Of a stretch of DNA of 64,000 nucleotides, positions 9,354-16,730 are shown piece after piece. The stretch is taken from NCBI GenBank assembly GCA_965267245.1, contig OZ253939.1:248001-312000 (forward strand), given 5' to 3'. Source of the stretch: JANSWY01 sp965267245. GTDB taxonomy: Bacteria > Bacteroidota > Bacteroidia > Cytophagales > Cyclobacteriaceae. Within the stretch, counting starts at the first letter, position 1, and each line of letters opens with the position of its first letter. The notes beneath the pieces were generated by a model that saw only the letters and a list, made by a program, of their open reading frames with translations, was not told the DNA's origin and did not search any database. The position numbers and the translations under genes were made by a program.

Positions 9354-9866
9354 CTATTTAGGAGGTAGTGTTGGGTATGGGATGATGGATTCTATGAATA
9401 ATTCAACACCACTTTTTGAAAGGAATGTAAGTGTAATCACAATGCTTCCAATGATTACAGCAACCCCCACATTATTCTGCTTGATCTCTTCAAACTCATC
9501 AATCGGGGTAATCTTAGAATACAGAAAGGTACTGAGTAATCCAATTATCACCGCTGCAACGTAAGCAATAGCGATATACAAGGCTCCCTGGTAAAGATAT
9601 TGGAAGGTGAGGTACCAGTTACTTTTTGTAGAGTCCAGTAATCTGAATGCAGAAAGTAAAGGTTGTATAACACCACTTACCATGTATCCAGTGGCAAGCA
9701 TAATAGATGCGGTGAAAATGCTATAGGCAAGGTTTTCCTTTTCTATGCCATAATATTTTTTTCCTACCCATTGCAGGACTTTGTAAGTCAGAGATAGAAT
9801 GAGTACTCCAATTGTAATGGCTGAAATTATTTGAACAATCCCGAGAATGGCAATATTGTAGTTCAT
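9354..9866 (-). CDS. DUF350-family membrane protein
   Basis: 170 residues with four to five membrane segments (about 8-30, 50-72, 90-115, 130-150). The NVGVAVIIGSIVI stretch in the second half is the usual DUF350 (YjfL-like) signature. DUF350 proteins often occur with amidoligases (YjfC/GspS-like) and potassium-channel genes, but here the only partner is a transglutaminase-like gene, 4 bases upstream on the same strand. Molecular function is unknown. Confidence 0.78.
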   Translation of the reverse strand: MNYNIAILGIVQIISAITIGVLILSLTYKVLQWVGKKYYGIEKENLAYSIFTASIMLATGYMVSGVIQPLLSAFRLLDSTKSNWYLTFQYLYQGALYIAIAYVAAVIIGLLSTFLYSKITPIDEFEEIKQNNVGVAVIIGSIVITLTFLSKSGVELFIESIIPYPTLPPK

Positions 9867-9870
9867 TTTC

Positions 9871-10674
9871 TTAATTTACCAGGGCTACTTTCCAATAAGC
9901 TACATTACTATAGCTGGGAGGTAAAATTCCAATATCCCAATCTTTTCCAGTAGTTTCCCAAAAATAGTATTTCTTTTGATTATAGTTGATATAATCCCCT
10001 GAAGCATGAATGTTCAACGCGAGCATGGCATGGAGGTAATTTTCGCTAATGACAATCATTGGATTGTATCCCAGGTAGTCAAACATGGCAAACAATAAAA
10101 CTGCCCTCGTATCGCAATCTCCTGAAAGGGTATGTATGAATTCGTAAGGGGAATAGATTCCAAACCTTACATTTCCGGAGCAGGGCTTGTTAGTGTTAGG
10201 ACACTCAGCTGGTTTGACATAGCTATATGGGATGTCCTGTATAAATGAAACAACCATTGATGCAAATTCATATTCACCCAGGTTGTTTTCAATGGCTTCA
10301 TTATACAGGGAATCGGCAAGGAATTGAATCTTCTCATAATCTTCATTGACCAATTGTCCATACAAATTGCCCCAGTATTCCGGATAACCAATTCCTCGAA
10401 CGGTGATTTTATTTCTGACTTTGCCACTTGAGAGCATTTCTCTATGTGCTGTACGATAAGTTTGGCAAAAACCTTGATAAGTATCTACTGATCTCCAGAC
10501 CCTGGTATGATACCTGTCACTTGATATCGAATCTATTATGGATTGTTCAGTACAATTTGGTAAATCAAAGACTGGCTGTAGGTCTGAGGTGTTTTGAAAA
10601 AAGGTAATGACCCGATTGAATATCAAAAAGATCAAAATACTGTAACCAAAAAACCTGATTATTTTTTTGAACAT
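9871..10674 (-). CDS. Transglutaminase-like membrane-anchored protein
   Basis: 267 residues. An N-terminal uncleaved helix (about 8-25, FGYSILIFLIFNRVITFF) is followed by an extracytoplasmic domain. The papain-fold transglutaminase core is visible: Cys in SGDCDTRAVLL, His in NYLHAMLAL, and an acidic position later in the FWETTGKDWDIG stretch. It may be a cysteine protease or crosslinking enzyme acting on peptides or proteins at the membrane. It is followed 4 bases later by the DUF350 gene, so the two are probably made together. There are several extra cysteines (CTEQ, CQTY, CPNTNKPC) that could form disulfides. Confidence 0.75.
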   Translation of the reverse strand: MFKKIIRFFGYSILIFLIFNRVITFFQNTSDLQPVFDLPNCTEQSIIDSISSDRYHTRVWRSVDTYQGFCQTYRTAHREMLSSGKVRNKITVRGIGYPEYWGNLYGQLVNEDYEKIQFLADSLYNEAIENNLGEYEFASMVVSFIQDIPYSYVKPAECPNTNKPCSGNVRFGIYSPYEFIHTLSGDCDTRAVLLFAMFDYLGYNPMIVISENYLHAMLALNIHASGDYINYNQKKYYFWETTGKDWDIGILPPSYSNVAYWKVALVN

Positions 10675-10766
10675 CTCTTTAGTTGATTCAAGACAATTAT
10701 AAGATTTTTTGGGCGATTTACCGAATGTGAGTTTTTAGAAAAGAGGTGCCTTAAATCATTTTGAAA

Positions 10767-10782
10767 ATTGACTGTTGTCAAT
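10767..10782. promoter_or_regulatory. Dyad in the spacer upstream of the CBS gene
   Basis: ATTGAC-TGTT-GTCAAT is a 6-4-6 perfect dyad between the divergent transglutaminase-like and CBS genes. It is about 55 bases before the CBS start and could serve either direction. Possible operator; no regulator is assigned. Confidence 0.35.
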
Positions 10783-10836
10783 AGAAAGGCATGGTTATGA
10801 GGATAGATTTACTACAAATCAAAAAAACAACAAGTC

Positions 10837-11262
10837 ATGATGGATACCATAGTAACCGCGCCAGTAACTGAGATCATGACGAGAGATGTGATCTCAGCTC
10901 AAGAATCCAATTCATTGAATAAATTGGTAGATCTGTTCAAGAAACATCACATTAGACATATTCCTATTTGCAAGGATGGTGTAGTTACAGGGATAGTGAG
11001 TCGTACGGATATCAATCGTTTGACATTTGGTGCATTATTCGATGAAGAAGAGGCAACTGATGATGCGATACTGACCATGCTTTCGATCCCACAAATCATG
11101 AGTATCAACCCAAAAACTGTGAAACCATCAGCTTCAATAAAAGAAGTGGCTGAGATCTTCACAAAAGCAGAATATCATGCATTACCGGTAGTAGATAAAA
11201 ATAAAATTGTAGGCATAGTGACCACTACCGATATCATCAAGTTTATGTTAAGAAATGACTGA
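10837..11262 (+). CDS. Tandem CBS-domain protein
   Basis: 141 residues formed almost entirely by a CBS pair: CBS1 about 10-65 (VTEIMTRDVISAQ, then HIRHIPICKDGVVTGIVSRTDI) and CBS2 about 85-140 (PKTVKPSASIKEVAEIF, then ALPVVDKNKIVGIVTTTDII). Such pairs bind adenine nucleotides and act as energy or ligand sensors. There is no attached effector domain. Its neighbours suggest no partner. The gene is followed by a clear terminator. Confidence 0.9.
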   Translation: MMDTIVTAPVTEIMTRDVISAQESNSLNKLVDLFKKHHIRHIPICKDGVVTGIVSRTDINRLTFGALFDEEEATDDAILTMLSIPQIMSINPKTVKPSASIKEVAEIFTKAEYHALPVVDKNKIVGIVTTTDIIKFMLRND

Positions 11263-11292
11263 TCGTTAAGCGACAATTTGTTTAGCTACTTT

Positions 11293-11328
11293 GAAGCCGA
11301 TGTATCTCATATATCGGTTTCTTTTTTT
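11293..11328 (+). terminator. Terminator of CBS gene
   Basis: The arms GAAGCCGATGTAT (11293-11305) and ATATATCGGTTTC (11309-11321) pair over 13 positions with two G-U pairs and a 3-base loop, followed by seven T. Confidence 0.8.
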
Positions 11329-11427
11329 ACATGAGAATCATATGACCTCACTATTGCAAAAATACAATCAGATTAGTTGCGCAAAGAGCCCTGAGAATCC
11401 CAGAGTTACACGGATTTTAGGTTATCT

Positions 11428-11664
11428 TTATACAAATACGATCTCGTTCACTTTGATTTGATAGTTTTTTCCTCTGTTTTCCTGATCTGCCCCTTTGGCG
11501 TCTACCACCTCATAATCAGGAAGTAGGTAGATGCTTTCCTGATAAAGCTTCACTGTTTCAATGAGGTCCTGATAGGTCTTTGTATTGATTGTATAGTAGT
11601 GATTGTCAAAACGTTTTTTAATGACAATATCGTTACGACTGATCGATTTGGATAATTGGGGCAT
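11428..11664 (-). CDS. Hypothetical small protein
   Basis: 78 residues from ATG 11664. An in-frame TTG at 11709 would extend it, but the extension looks like untranslated leader. The sequence (MPQLSKSISRNDIV, then HYYTINTKTYQDLIETVKLYQ) is soluble and mixed alpha/beta, with no known motif, no signal peptide and no membrane segment. It is convergent with the CBS gene across the terminator. Function unknown. Confidence 0.6.
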   Translation of the reverse strand: MPQLSKSISRNDIVIKKRFDNHYYTINTKTYQDLIETVKLYQESIYLLPDYEVVDAKGADQENRGKNYQIKVNEIVFV

Positions 11665-11944
11665 AGCTTGCTGAGTTGTGGTTAAAAGTATAACATAATA
11701 TACGACCAAAAAGATCCTGTTGCAAACGTTTGTTTGAAGAATAAACCATGATTTTTATCATTTACAGGAAAACTGACTTTTTCATTTACATACAACTGTG
11801 TTTTAGCAGAAAAATAAGTGGAATAAACTCAGTGATTATGCTTTTCTGACGGGTTGTTAATCGCTCCAGTGAAAAAAAGTTTCTCTAAAAATTCACACTT
11901 CGGGTTTTTTACTGTCAAACCCTGTGAACTCTTAAACTAAATGT

Positions 11945-12454
11945 ATGATAAAGATTGCAACAGTGGCCATTGTTTTGGTATTGTATATAACTGAAGTACA
12001 TGGCCAGCAGCAAGAAAAAACAATTAACAATTTTAAACACAACAGAAATATGGAATTGAAATTTAAAGAGGAACAACAAGCAGCTTTCAACACGATCGAA
12101 CGAATGGTTAACGCATTTGAGAACAAGGATATTGACGGGATACTGGAAGCGTATGAGCCACAAGCGGTCGTGATGTTTGAGCCACAAACACCTGTAATTG
12201 GTCATGAAGCTCTGGGACAAGCATTCACCGAATTTGTGAAGATGAATCCCAAGTATACTTTTTCCGGGCATGAGGTATATGTCTCAGGTAACATTGCAAC
12301 TCATATAGCACCATGGTCTATGACGGGAACATTGCCAGATGGTACCAAAATTGAGCAAAATGGTCTGTCCGTCGCAGTACTTCGAAAACAACCAGATGGA
12401 ACATGGCTAATGATACAGGATAATCCTCACGGACAGTTTTTATTAAATGAATAA
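11945..12454 (+). CDS. Secreted SnoaL/DUF4440-like protein
   Basis: 169 residues. A signal peptide (about 1-21, ending VHGQ) is followed by an NTF2-fold domain of the SnoaL / nuclear transport factor type: helix with MVNAFENKDIDGILEAY, then PQAVVMFEP and a C-terminal sheet with DGTWLMIQDNP. In-frame ATGs further down (for example MELKFKEEQ, residue 36) would give a cytoplasmic form, but the first ATG gives a good signal peptide. Members are often small ketosteroid-isomerase-like enzymes or binding proteins; the ligand is unknown. It is followed by a hairpin and then a sigma factor gene. Confidence 0.8.
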   Translation: MIKIATVAIVLVLYITEVHGQQQEKTINNFKHNRNMELKFKEEQQAAFNTIERMVNAFENKDIDGILEAYEPQAVVMFEPQTPVIGHEALGQAFTEFVKMNPKYTFSGHEVYVSGNIATHIAPWSMTGTLPDGTKIEQNGLSVAVLRKQPDGTWLMIQDNPHGQFLLNE

Positions 12455-12468
12455 GTCGTATGATTGTC

Positions 12469-12500
12469 AAAGTATGAGTGGTGAAAACTGCTCATACTTT
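12469..12500 (+). terminator. Terminator-like hairpin before sigma gene
   Basis: AAAGTATGAG (12469-12478) and CTCATACTTT (12491-12500) are perfect complements around a 12-base loop, followed by T-rich DNA. It separates the SnoaL-like gene from the sigma gene and argues against the GTG at 12478 as the sigma start. Confidence 0.6.
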
Positions 12501-12513
12501 TAAATTTATAGAA

Positions 12514-13311
12514 ATGAATGAGAGAGAATTAGTTGAGCAAAGTCTTAAAGGTAAAAAGGAGAGTCTGGAAGTCCTGATCAAATCAGTGAATGGATTGGTG
12601 TTTAATCTGTCCATTAGGTTTCTGTGGGAACGAGAAGATGCCGAAGATGCTACTCAGGAAATATTGATGAAAGTGATTACGAATCTTAGTAAGTATGATC
12701 ACAAAAGTAAATTCAGTACCTGGGTATACAGGGTGGCAGTCAATTACCTGATCAACCTTAAGAAAACCAAATTGGAAAGGTCCATTAGTTTCGGTGATTT
12801 TTCTGAAGATCTGAAGGGCTTAAAAGCACCGGCTAGCTATGATGAGCCAGATAAGTATCTATTGGAGAAGGAATTGAAAACAGGATGTACATTAGCCATG
12901 TTACAATGCCTCACCAGAGATCAGCGAATTGCGTTTGTACTGGGAAGTGTAATGAAAATAAAAAGTAATGTTGGAGGAGAAATTACGGGTACTTCACCAG
13001 CCAATTTTAGAAAGCGGGTTGAGAAGTCCAGAAAATTAATTGGAGACTTCCTTTCAGCCAATTGTGGTGTTTATTCTCCTGAAAACAAGTGTAGGTGTTC
13101 AAATCGAATAAATACCGCTCTTAAATGTGGCCAAATGGACAGGAATAATATCAGGTTTGCTGAAAAGGTGGAGTATATGAATAGTGAAATGGAAGAGCTC
13201 CATTCAATGGAAGGGATATATCATAATCATGGAAACCAGTTGAGTGATCAGAGGATGCTCAATCAAATTCAGAAATTGCTGGAGACAAAAAAGATCATGA
13301 TGGAAAACTAA
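12514..13311 (+). CDS. ECF sigma factor with Cys-containing C-terminal extension
   Basis: 265 residues from ATG 12514; an in-frame GTG at 12478 lies inside a hairpin. Region 2 spans about residues 15-85 (EDAEDATQEILMKV, then FSTWVYRVAVNYL). Region 4 (about 125-175) includes GEITGTSPANFRKRVEKSR. After it comes an extra 85-residue tail that holds Cys184, Cys193, Cys195 and Cys205 (pattern CGVYSPENKCRC). The cysteines could bind metal or sense redox state. No anti-sigma gene lies beside it, which fits an ECF group whose C-terminal extension does the control. The target genes are unknown. Confidence 0.85.
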   Translation: MNERELVEQSLKGKKESLEVLIKSVNGLVFNLSIRFLWEREDAEDATQEILMKVITNLSKYDHKSKFSTWVYRVAVNYLINLKKTKLERSISFGDFSEDLKGLKAPASYDEPDKYLLEKELKTGCTLAMLQCLTRDQRIAFVLGSVMKIKSNVGGEITGTSPANFRKRVEKSRKLIGDFLSANCGVYSPENKCRCSNRINTALKCGQMDRNNIRFAEKVEYMNSEMEELHSMEGIYHNHGNQLSDQRMLNQIQKLLETKKIMMEN

Positions 13312-13313
13312 TA

Positions 13314-13898
13314 TTAATTTTGTTTAGCGCGTGAGTTATATACCTCACCTCCCGATTCTCGGTAATTTCGAAATACATCTTTCACTGAGTCTCTCAAAAC
13401 CTCTTCCTGGACTGAGATTCCCCGTTTCTGTAATTCCTGCGACCAGCTTTCTGGTTTCGGCCCTTCATCAAAACCAATTTCTCTAACGTCCACATCTTTT
13501 GCACCAGCTACCACACTGGTCACACCAGACCAGGGAATTGCACCGAAACACATGGCACAGGGTTCAGCACTGGTGATAAGTTGATGATCTGGTAAGTCTT
13601 TAGCTCCAAGATCGAATGTGTTTAATGCTTTTTGAGCCAGCATAATTGCGACCATTTCAGCATGGAGGGTAGAGATGCCTTCTCTAGTGACCAGGTTTAC
13701 TCCAAGTGAAACAAGTTTTCCACTATCTGTTTCGAAAATAGCAGCAGCGAAAGGTCCTCCGGTTTTCCGGGTAACATTTTCATGCGCTGCACCTATTACA
13801 AACTTCATCCGTTCTGTGACAGATGAGGTATTCTCATAATGGCTGGTGTATTCTGAAACCCAGGCAGGGATGTTGATATTGATTTGAATTGGCTGCAT
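13314..13898 (-). CDS. Nucleoside/guanine deaminase-like protein
   Basis: 194-residue cytidine-deaminase-fold enzyme. The zinc-binding and proton-shuttle motifs are intact: HAE in LHAEMVAIML and PCxxC in EPCAMCFGAI. The length and GGPFAAAIF motif fit guanine deaminase (GuaD) or tRNA/nucleoside deaminases. The C-terminal tail with aromatic residues resembles GuaD. It starts 15 bases after the stop of the TolC gene on the same strand, so it may ride at the end of the export operon. It converges with the sigma gene, 2 bases apart. Confidence 0.85.
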   Translation of the reverse strand: MQPIQININIPAWVSEYTSHYENTSSVTERMKFVIGAAHENVTRKTGGPFAAAIFETDSGKLVSLGVNLVTREGISTLHAEMVAIMLAQKALNTFDLGAKDLPDHQLITSAEPCAMCFGAIPWSGVTSVVAGAKDVDVREIGFDEGPKPESWSQELQKRGISVQEEVLRDSVKDVFRNYRESGGEVYNSRAKQN

Positions 13899-13913
13899 GA
13901 TTATATGTAAAGA

Positions 13914-15350
13914 CTAAGGTAGTAAGCCCAAACCTGGATAGCCACCTTCATAAAGAATCTCTGCTTTGTTTTTTTGAAACTTCACCAGGTATTCCAGGTA
14001 TTTCACCTGAGAGCCAATGTATTTATCTTGCTGGATATTCAGTTTGAAAAGGTCACTTTCTCCGGTTTCCAGATTGAGAAATTCCGCCTGAAGAAGTCTG
14101 TTGTAATTCTCTGACATCTCTCTAAATTGATCAGACAAACTATTGGACATTTGTGTTTCTGCTACCTTACTGAGAATATTGTTCTTGATGCCAAGTTTGA
14201 TCTGATTTTGCTGGTAAACCTGGCTTTCTATCTTCAAGTCTGTCTTTTGGATCTTTCCACGTTCTTTCCTTAGAAACAATGGGAAGGAGAAATCCACACC
14301 TAATTTATAATTGTCTGAAAACGAAGGCGAATTTGCTTCGATTCCCGGAGCTATGGGTGCATTGATGAATGAATAGGAGAGGTCAACCTGCGGTTTAAGA
14401 GACTCTCTATACCATTGGTTTTCAATTTCAAGTTGTTGGATCTTGAATTGATTCTTCTGTACCTCCGGATGATTCACTGTAGCCCATGAAATCATTTCTT
14501 CCACTTTATCAGGAGGAGGTATGTCTCCAAAATTGGCCAAAGTGTCAGGGATTGTGTTTTCCTGAAGCTCTAATGGGATGTTTTCTGGTGACCAAAGATG
14601 TGTAGCTAACATCAGCCTGGCGTTAATTAATTCAAATTTTGCCTGCTCATAATCCGCTTGTCTGGTTTGGTAGGTGATTTTAGCCTGAATTGTATCCACA
14701 ACAGCTGCTTCACCATATCCATAGTCCAGCACTACCCGATTATACAGTTCTTGCGCAATATCTCTACTCTGTGATAGCAATGTTGCTTTCTGGTAAGTCA
14801 AAAACCAATTCCAGTAATCTTTAATGGCATATAACAGCGTTTTGTTGATGATTTTAACCTGTTCCGCTTTGGCAATGTCCTGATAGATCCTGGCCTGTTT
14901 AAGGACTAATCTTCTTTCATCCATAAAAAGTCCCTTACCAATGGGAATAGACACTCCTGCTGAAATCTGTTGATAGTTATCTGAAGAAGGAATGGTTCTC
15001 TCTGGGTTGAGGTATTCACCCTGGTTCCGATCAAATGAGATCTTTGGATCAATTGGAATCCAAATCGGGACTTTCAGGGTAGCATTGAACAGGTCATAGT
15101 ATTCATAATCCTTGAAGTTTTTGACGTCATACGAACTTTGAAGTTTAGGATCGAAAAGGCCTTTTGCCGATAAGAGTTCTGCTTCAGCTCCGGCAATCAC
15201 CAGGTCTGCCTGTCTCACAACAGGGTGATTGGCCAACACTAAGTTGAGATAGTCTTCCAACCGCAATACATTGGAAGAAGTATCGGATTGCCCAAATATT
15301 TGCTGAGCAAACAATGTGATCAGGAAAGCACAAATGATCAGTTTTCTCAT
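13914..15350 (-). CDS. TolC-family outer membrane efflux protein
   Basis: 478 residues. A signal peptide (about 1-20, ending IFGQ) precedes two outer-membrane-efflux repeats with long coiled helices, e.g. LEDYLNLVLANHPVVRQADL near the start. It forms the outer-membrane duct for the ABC transporter and HlyD-type adaptor encoded upstream. Its start overlaps the HlyD gene by 4 bases (ATGA type). The expected substrate is a secreted peptide, lipid or polysaccharide rather than a drug, judging from the partner genes, but this is inference. Confidence 0.9.
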   Translation of the reverse strand: MRKLIICAFLITLFAQQIFGQSDTSSNVLRLEDYLNLVLANHPVVRQADLVIAGAEAELLSAKGLFDPKLQSSYDVKNFKDYEYYDLFNATLKVPIWIPIDPKISFDRNQGEYLNPERTIPSSDNYQQISAGVSIPIGKGLFMDERRLVLKQARIYQDIAKAEQVKIINKTLLYAIKDYWNWFLTYQKATLLSQSRDIAQELYNRVVLDYGYGEAAVVDTIQAKITYQTRQADYEQAKFELINARLMLATHLWSPENIPLELQENTIPDTLANFGDIPPPDKVEEMISWATVNHPEVQKNQFKIQQLEIENQWYRESLKPQVDLSYSFINAPIAPGIEANSPSFSDNYKLGVDFSFPLFLRKERGKIQKTDLKIESQVYQQNQIKLGIKNNILSKVAETQMSNSLSDQFREMSENYNRLLQAEFLNLETGESDLFKLNIQQDKYIGSQVKYLEYLVKFQKNKAEILYEGGYPGLGLLP

Positions 15351-16729
15351 TTTATCTTCCTTCTCTTTTGTTTTGAATCATCTTTTTTAACCGAATCAGT
15401 TCCATTAGGATCTGTATACAGGCTAGGAGGGAAGCCGTTTAACTGTCTCCATACTTCATACCATATCCTTACGTTTTCAAGCATCACCCAACCTTTTACA
15501 CCGGATCCCAAACGAAGTTGTTCAGGCCATTCTTCATCTTCAGGGTCCGGGGAAACGAGAATCCTGAATTGACCATTCGTGGCATTTACTTTGTCGATGA
15601 CAGTTACAACTCCACCAAAAGTTCCAACTGATACACTTGGCCAACCAGAGAACTGTAATGACGGCCACCCATCAAATTGAATTCTAACCTTCCTGCCAGT
15701 TGATATCAATGGGACATCCATGGCCTGCACGTACATTTCTACTGCAAGGTCTGGTTGATCAGGTTGGATAGTGACGATAGCTTCACCTTCTTTAATTGTC
15801 TCTCCCAGACCAGCTTTTAAAGCTTTCACGACAAAACCGGTTTGAGGTGCTAAGAGGGCGTATTGATTTCTTCTGATTTTAACGTTGTTGTACTCGTTTT
15901 TTAGCTTAGCTATACCGCCTTGGGTATCGTTTATGTCAGCGAGAGTAGCCTGAAGATCTGTAGTAGCCTTACTGATCTTTTCTGCGTATTCAGCCTGAAT
16001 AGCTGACAAATCGGTGGTTGTGATGGCTACATTTGATTTACTCTGCAGGTATTTGTTCTCCTGGCCTACAAGTTTTGCTTTTGCTGCATTGAATTTGGAT
16101 TCCATTTCCTGGTATTTATTCAATGCAATGTTTCCTGATTCATAGCGTAGCTTATTTCTGTCAAAGATGTTCTTAGAGTTGGTATAGTTGACTTTTTCAG
16201 CTTCCAGCGCAATGCTATCACTTTCCAGTTTTAAGTAGGCCTGATCTATTTTATTCCTGGCCTGAATCAATTTTGCCTCCATGGCCTGTCTCAGTGCCCG
16301 GATTTGGTTTTGATAGGCATCTTTCTTGAGGTTTTTGGCTAATAGGCTGGACTCTTTGGCTTCAATCTGTTCTGAAAGCCTGGTAAGAATTTCCGGGTCA
16401 AAGTATTTGTCCTTGGTTTCTGCTAACTGCAGTATAGTATCTCCAATATTAACAAATTGTCCTTCACGAATATGCCATTTTTCAATTCTTCCCGGGATTA
16501 CAGACTGAACTGTTTGAGGACGATTGGCAGGATTAAGTGCGGTCACTTTTCCACCACCTCTGATGTTCTGCTGCCATGGCATAAACAATGAAATAATCGC
16601 TATTGCCGCAATTGCGATCAGCACCCTTGCCAGGTATATACTCAGAAAAGGTGTCTTCAATACCTTCAAAGAATAAAGCTGCTTATCAGCCAGCTTATCA
16701 TCTATTTTATCACTGCTAATATTAAGCAT
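15347..16729 (-). CDS. HlyD-family membrane fusion protein
   Basis: 460 residues. A cytoplasmic N-terminus is followed by one membrane segment (about 33-50), a biotinyl-lipoyl half (PGRIEKWHIREGQFVNIGDTIL), a long alpha-helical hairpin (about 130-285) and a second lipoyl half with beta-barrel (LLAPQTGFVVKALKAGLGE, then VRIQFDGWPS). It bridges the inner-membrane ABC protein and the TolC duct in a type I secretion-like machine. One base separates it from the ABC gene and 4 bases overlap TolC, so this is a tight operon. Confidence 0.92.
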   Translation of the reverse strand: MLNISSDKIDDKLADKQLYSLKVLKTPFLSIYLARVLIAIAAIAIISLFMPWQQNIRGGGKVTALNPANRPQTVQSVIPGRIEKWHIREGQFVNIGDTILQLAETKDKYFDPEILTRLSEQIEAKESSLLAKNLKKDAYQNQIRALRQAMEAKLIQARNKIDQAYLKLESDSIALEAEKVNYTNSKNIFDRNKLRYESGNIALNKYQEMESKFNAAKAKLVGQENKYLQSKSNVAITTTDLSAIQAEYAEKISKATTDLQATLADINDTQGGIAKLKNEYNNVKIRRNQYALLAPQTGFVVKALKAGLGETIKEGEAIVTIQPDQPDLAVEMYVQAMDVPLISTGRKVRIQFDGWPSLQFSGWPSVSVGTFGGVVTVIDKVNATNGQFRILVSPDPEDEEWPEQLRLGSGVKGWVMLENVRIWYEVWRQLNGFPPSLYTDPNGTDSVKKDDSKQKRRKIK

Positions 16730-16730
16730 C

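Noticed and set aside
12478..12513. GTG start of the second sigma factor at 12478
   Set aside because: It would begin inside a strong hairpin and adds residues not seen in the family; ATG 12514 fits better.
13314..13898. Assigning the deaminase as tRNA adenosine deaminase (TadA)
   Set aside because: It has the same HAE and PCxxC motifs, but at 194 residues with GGPFAAAIF and a long C-terminal tail it fits guanine/nucleoside deaminases better.
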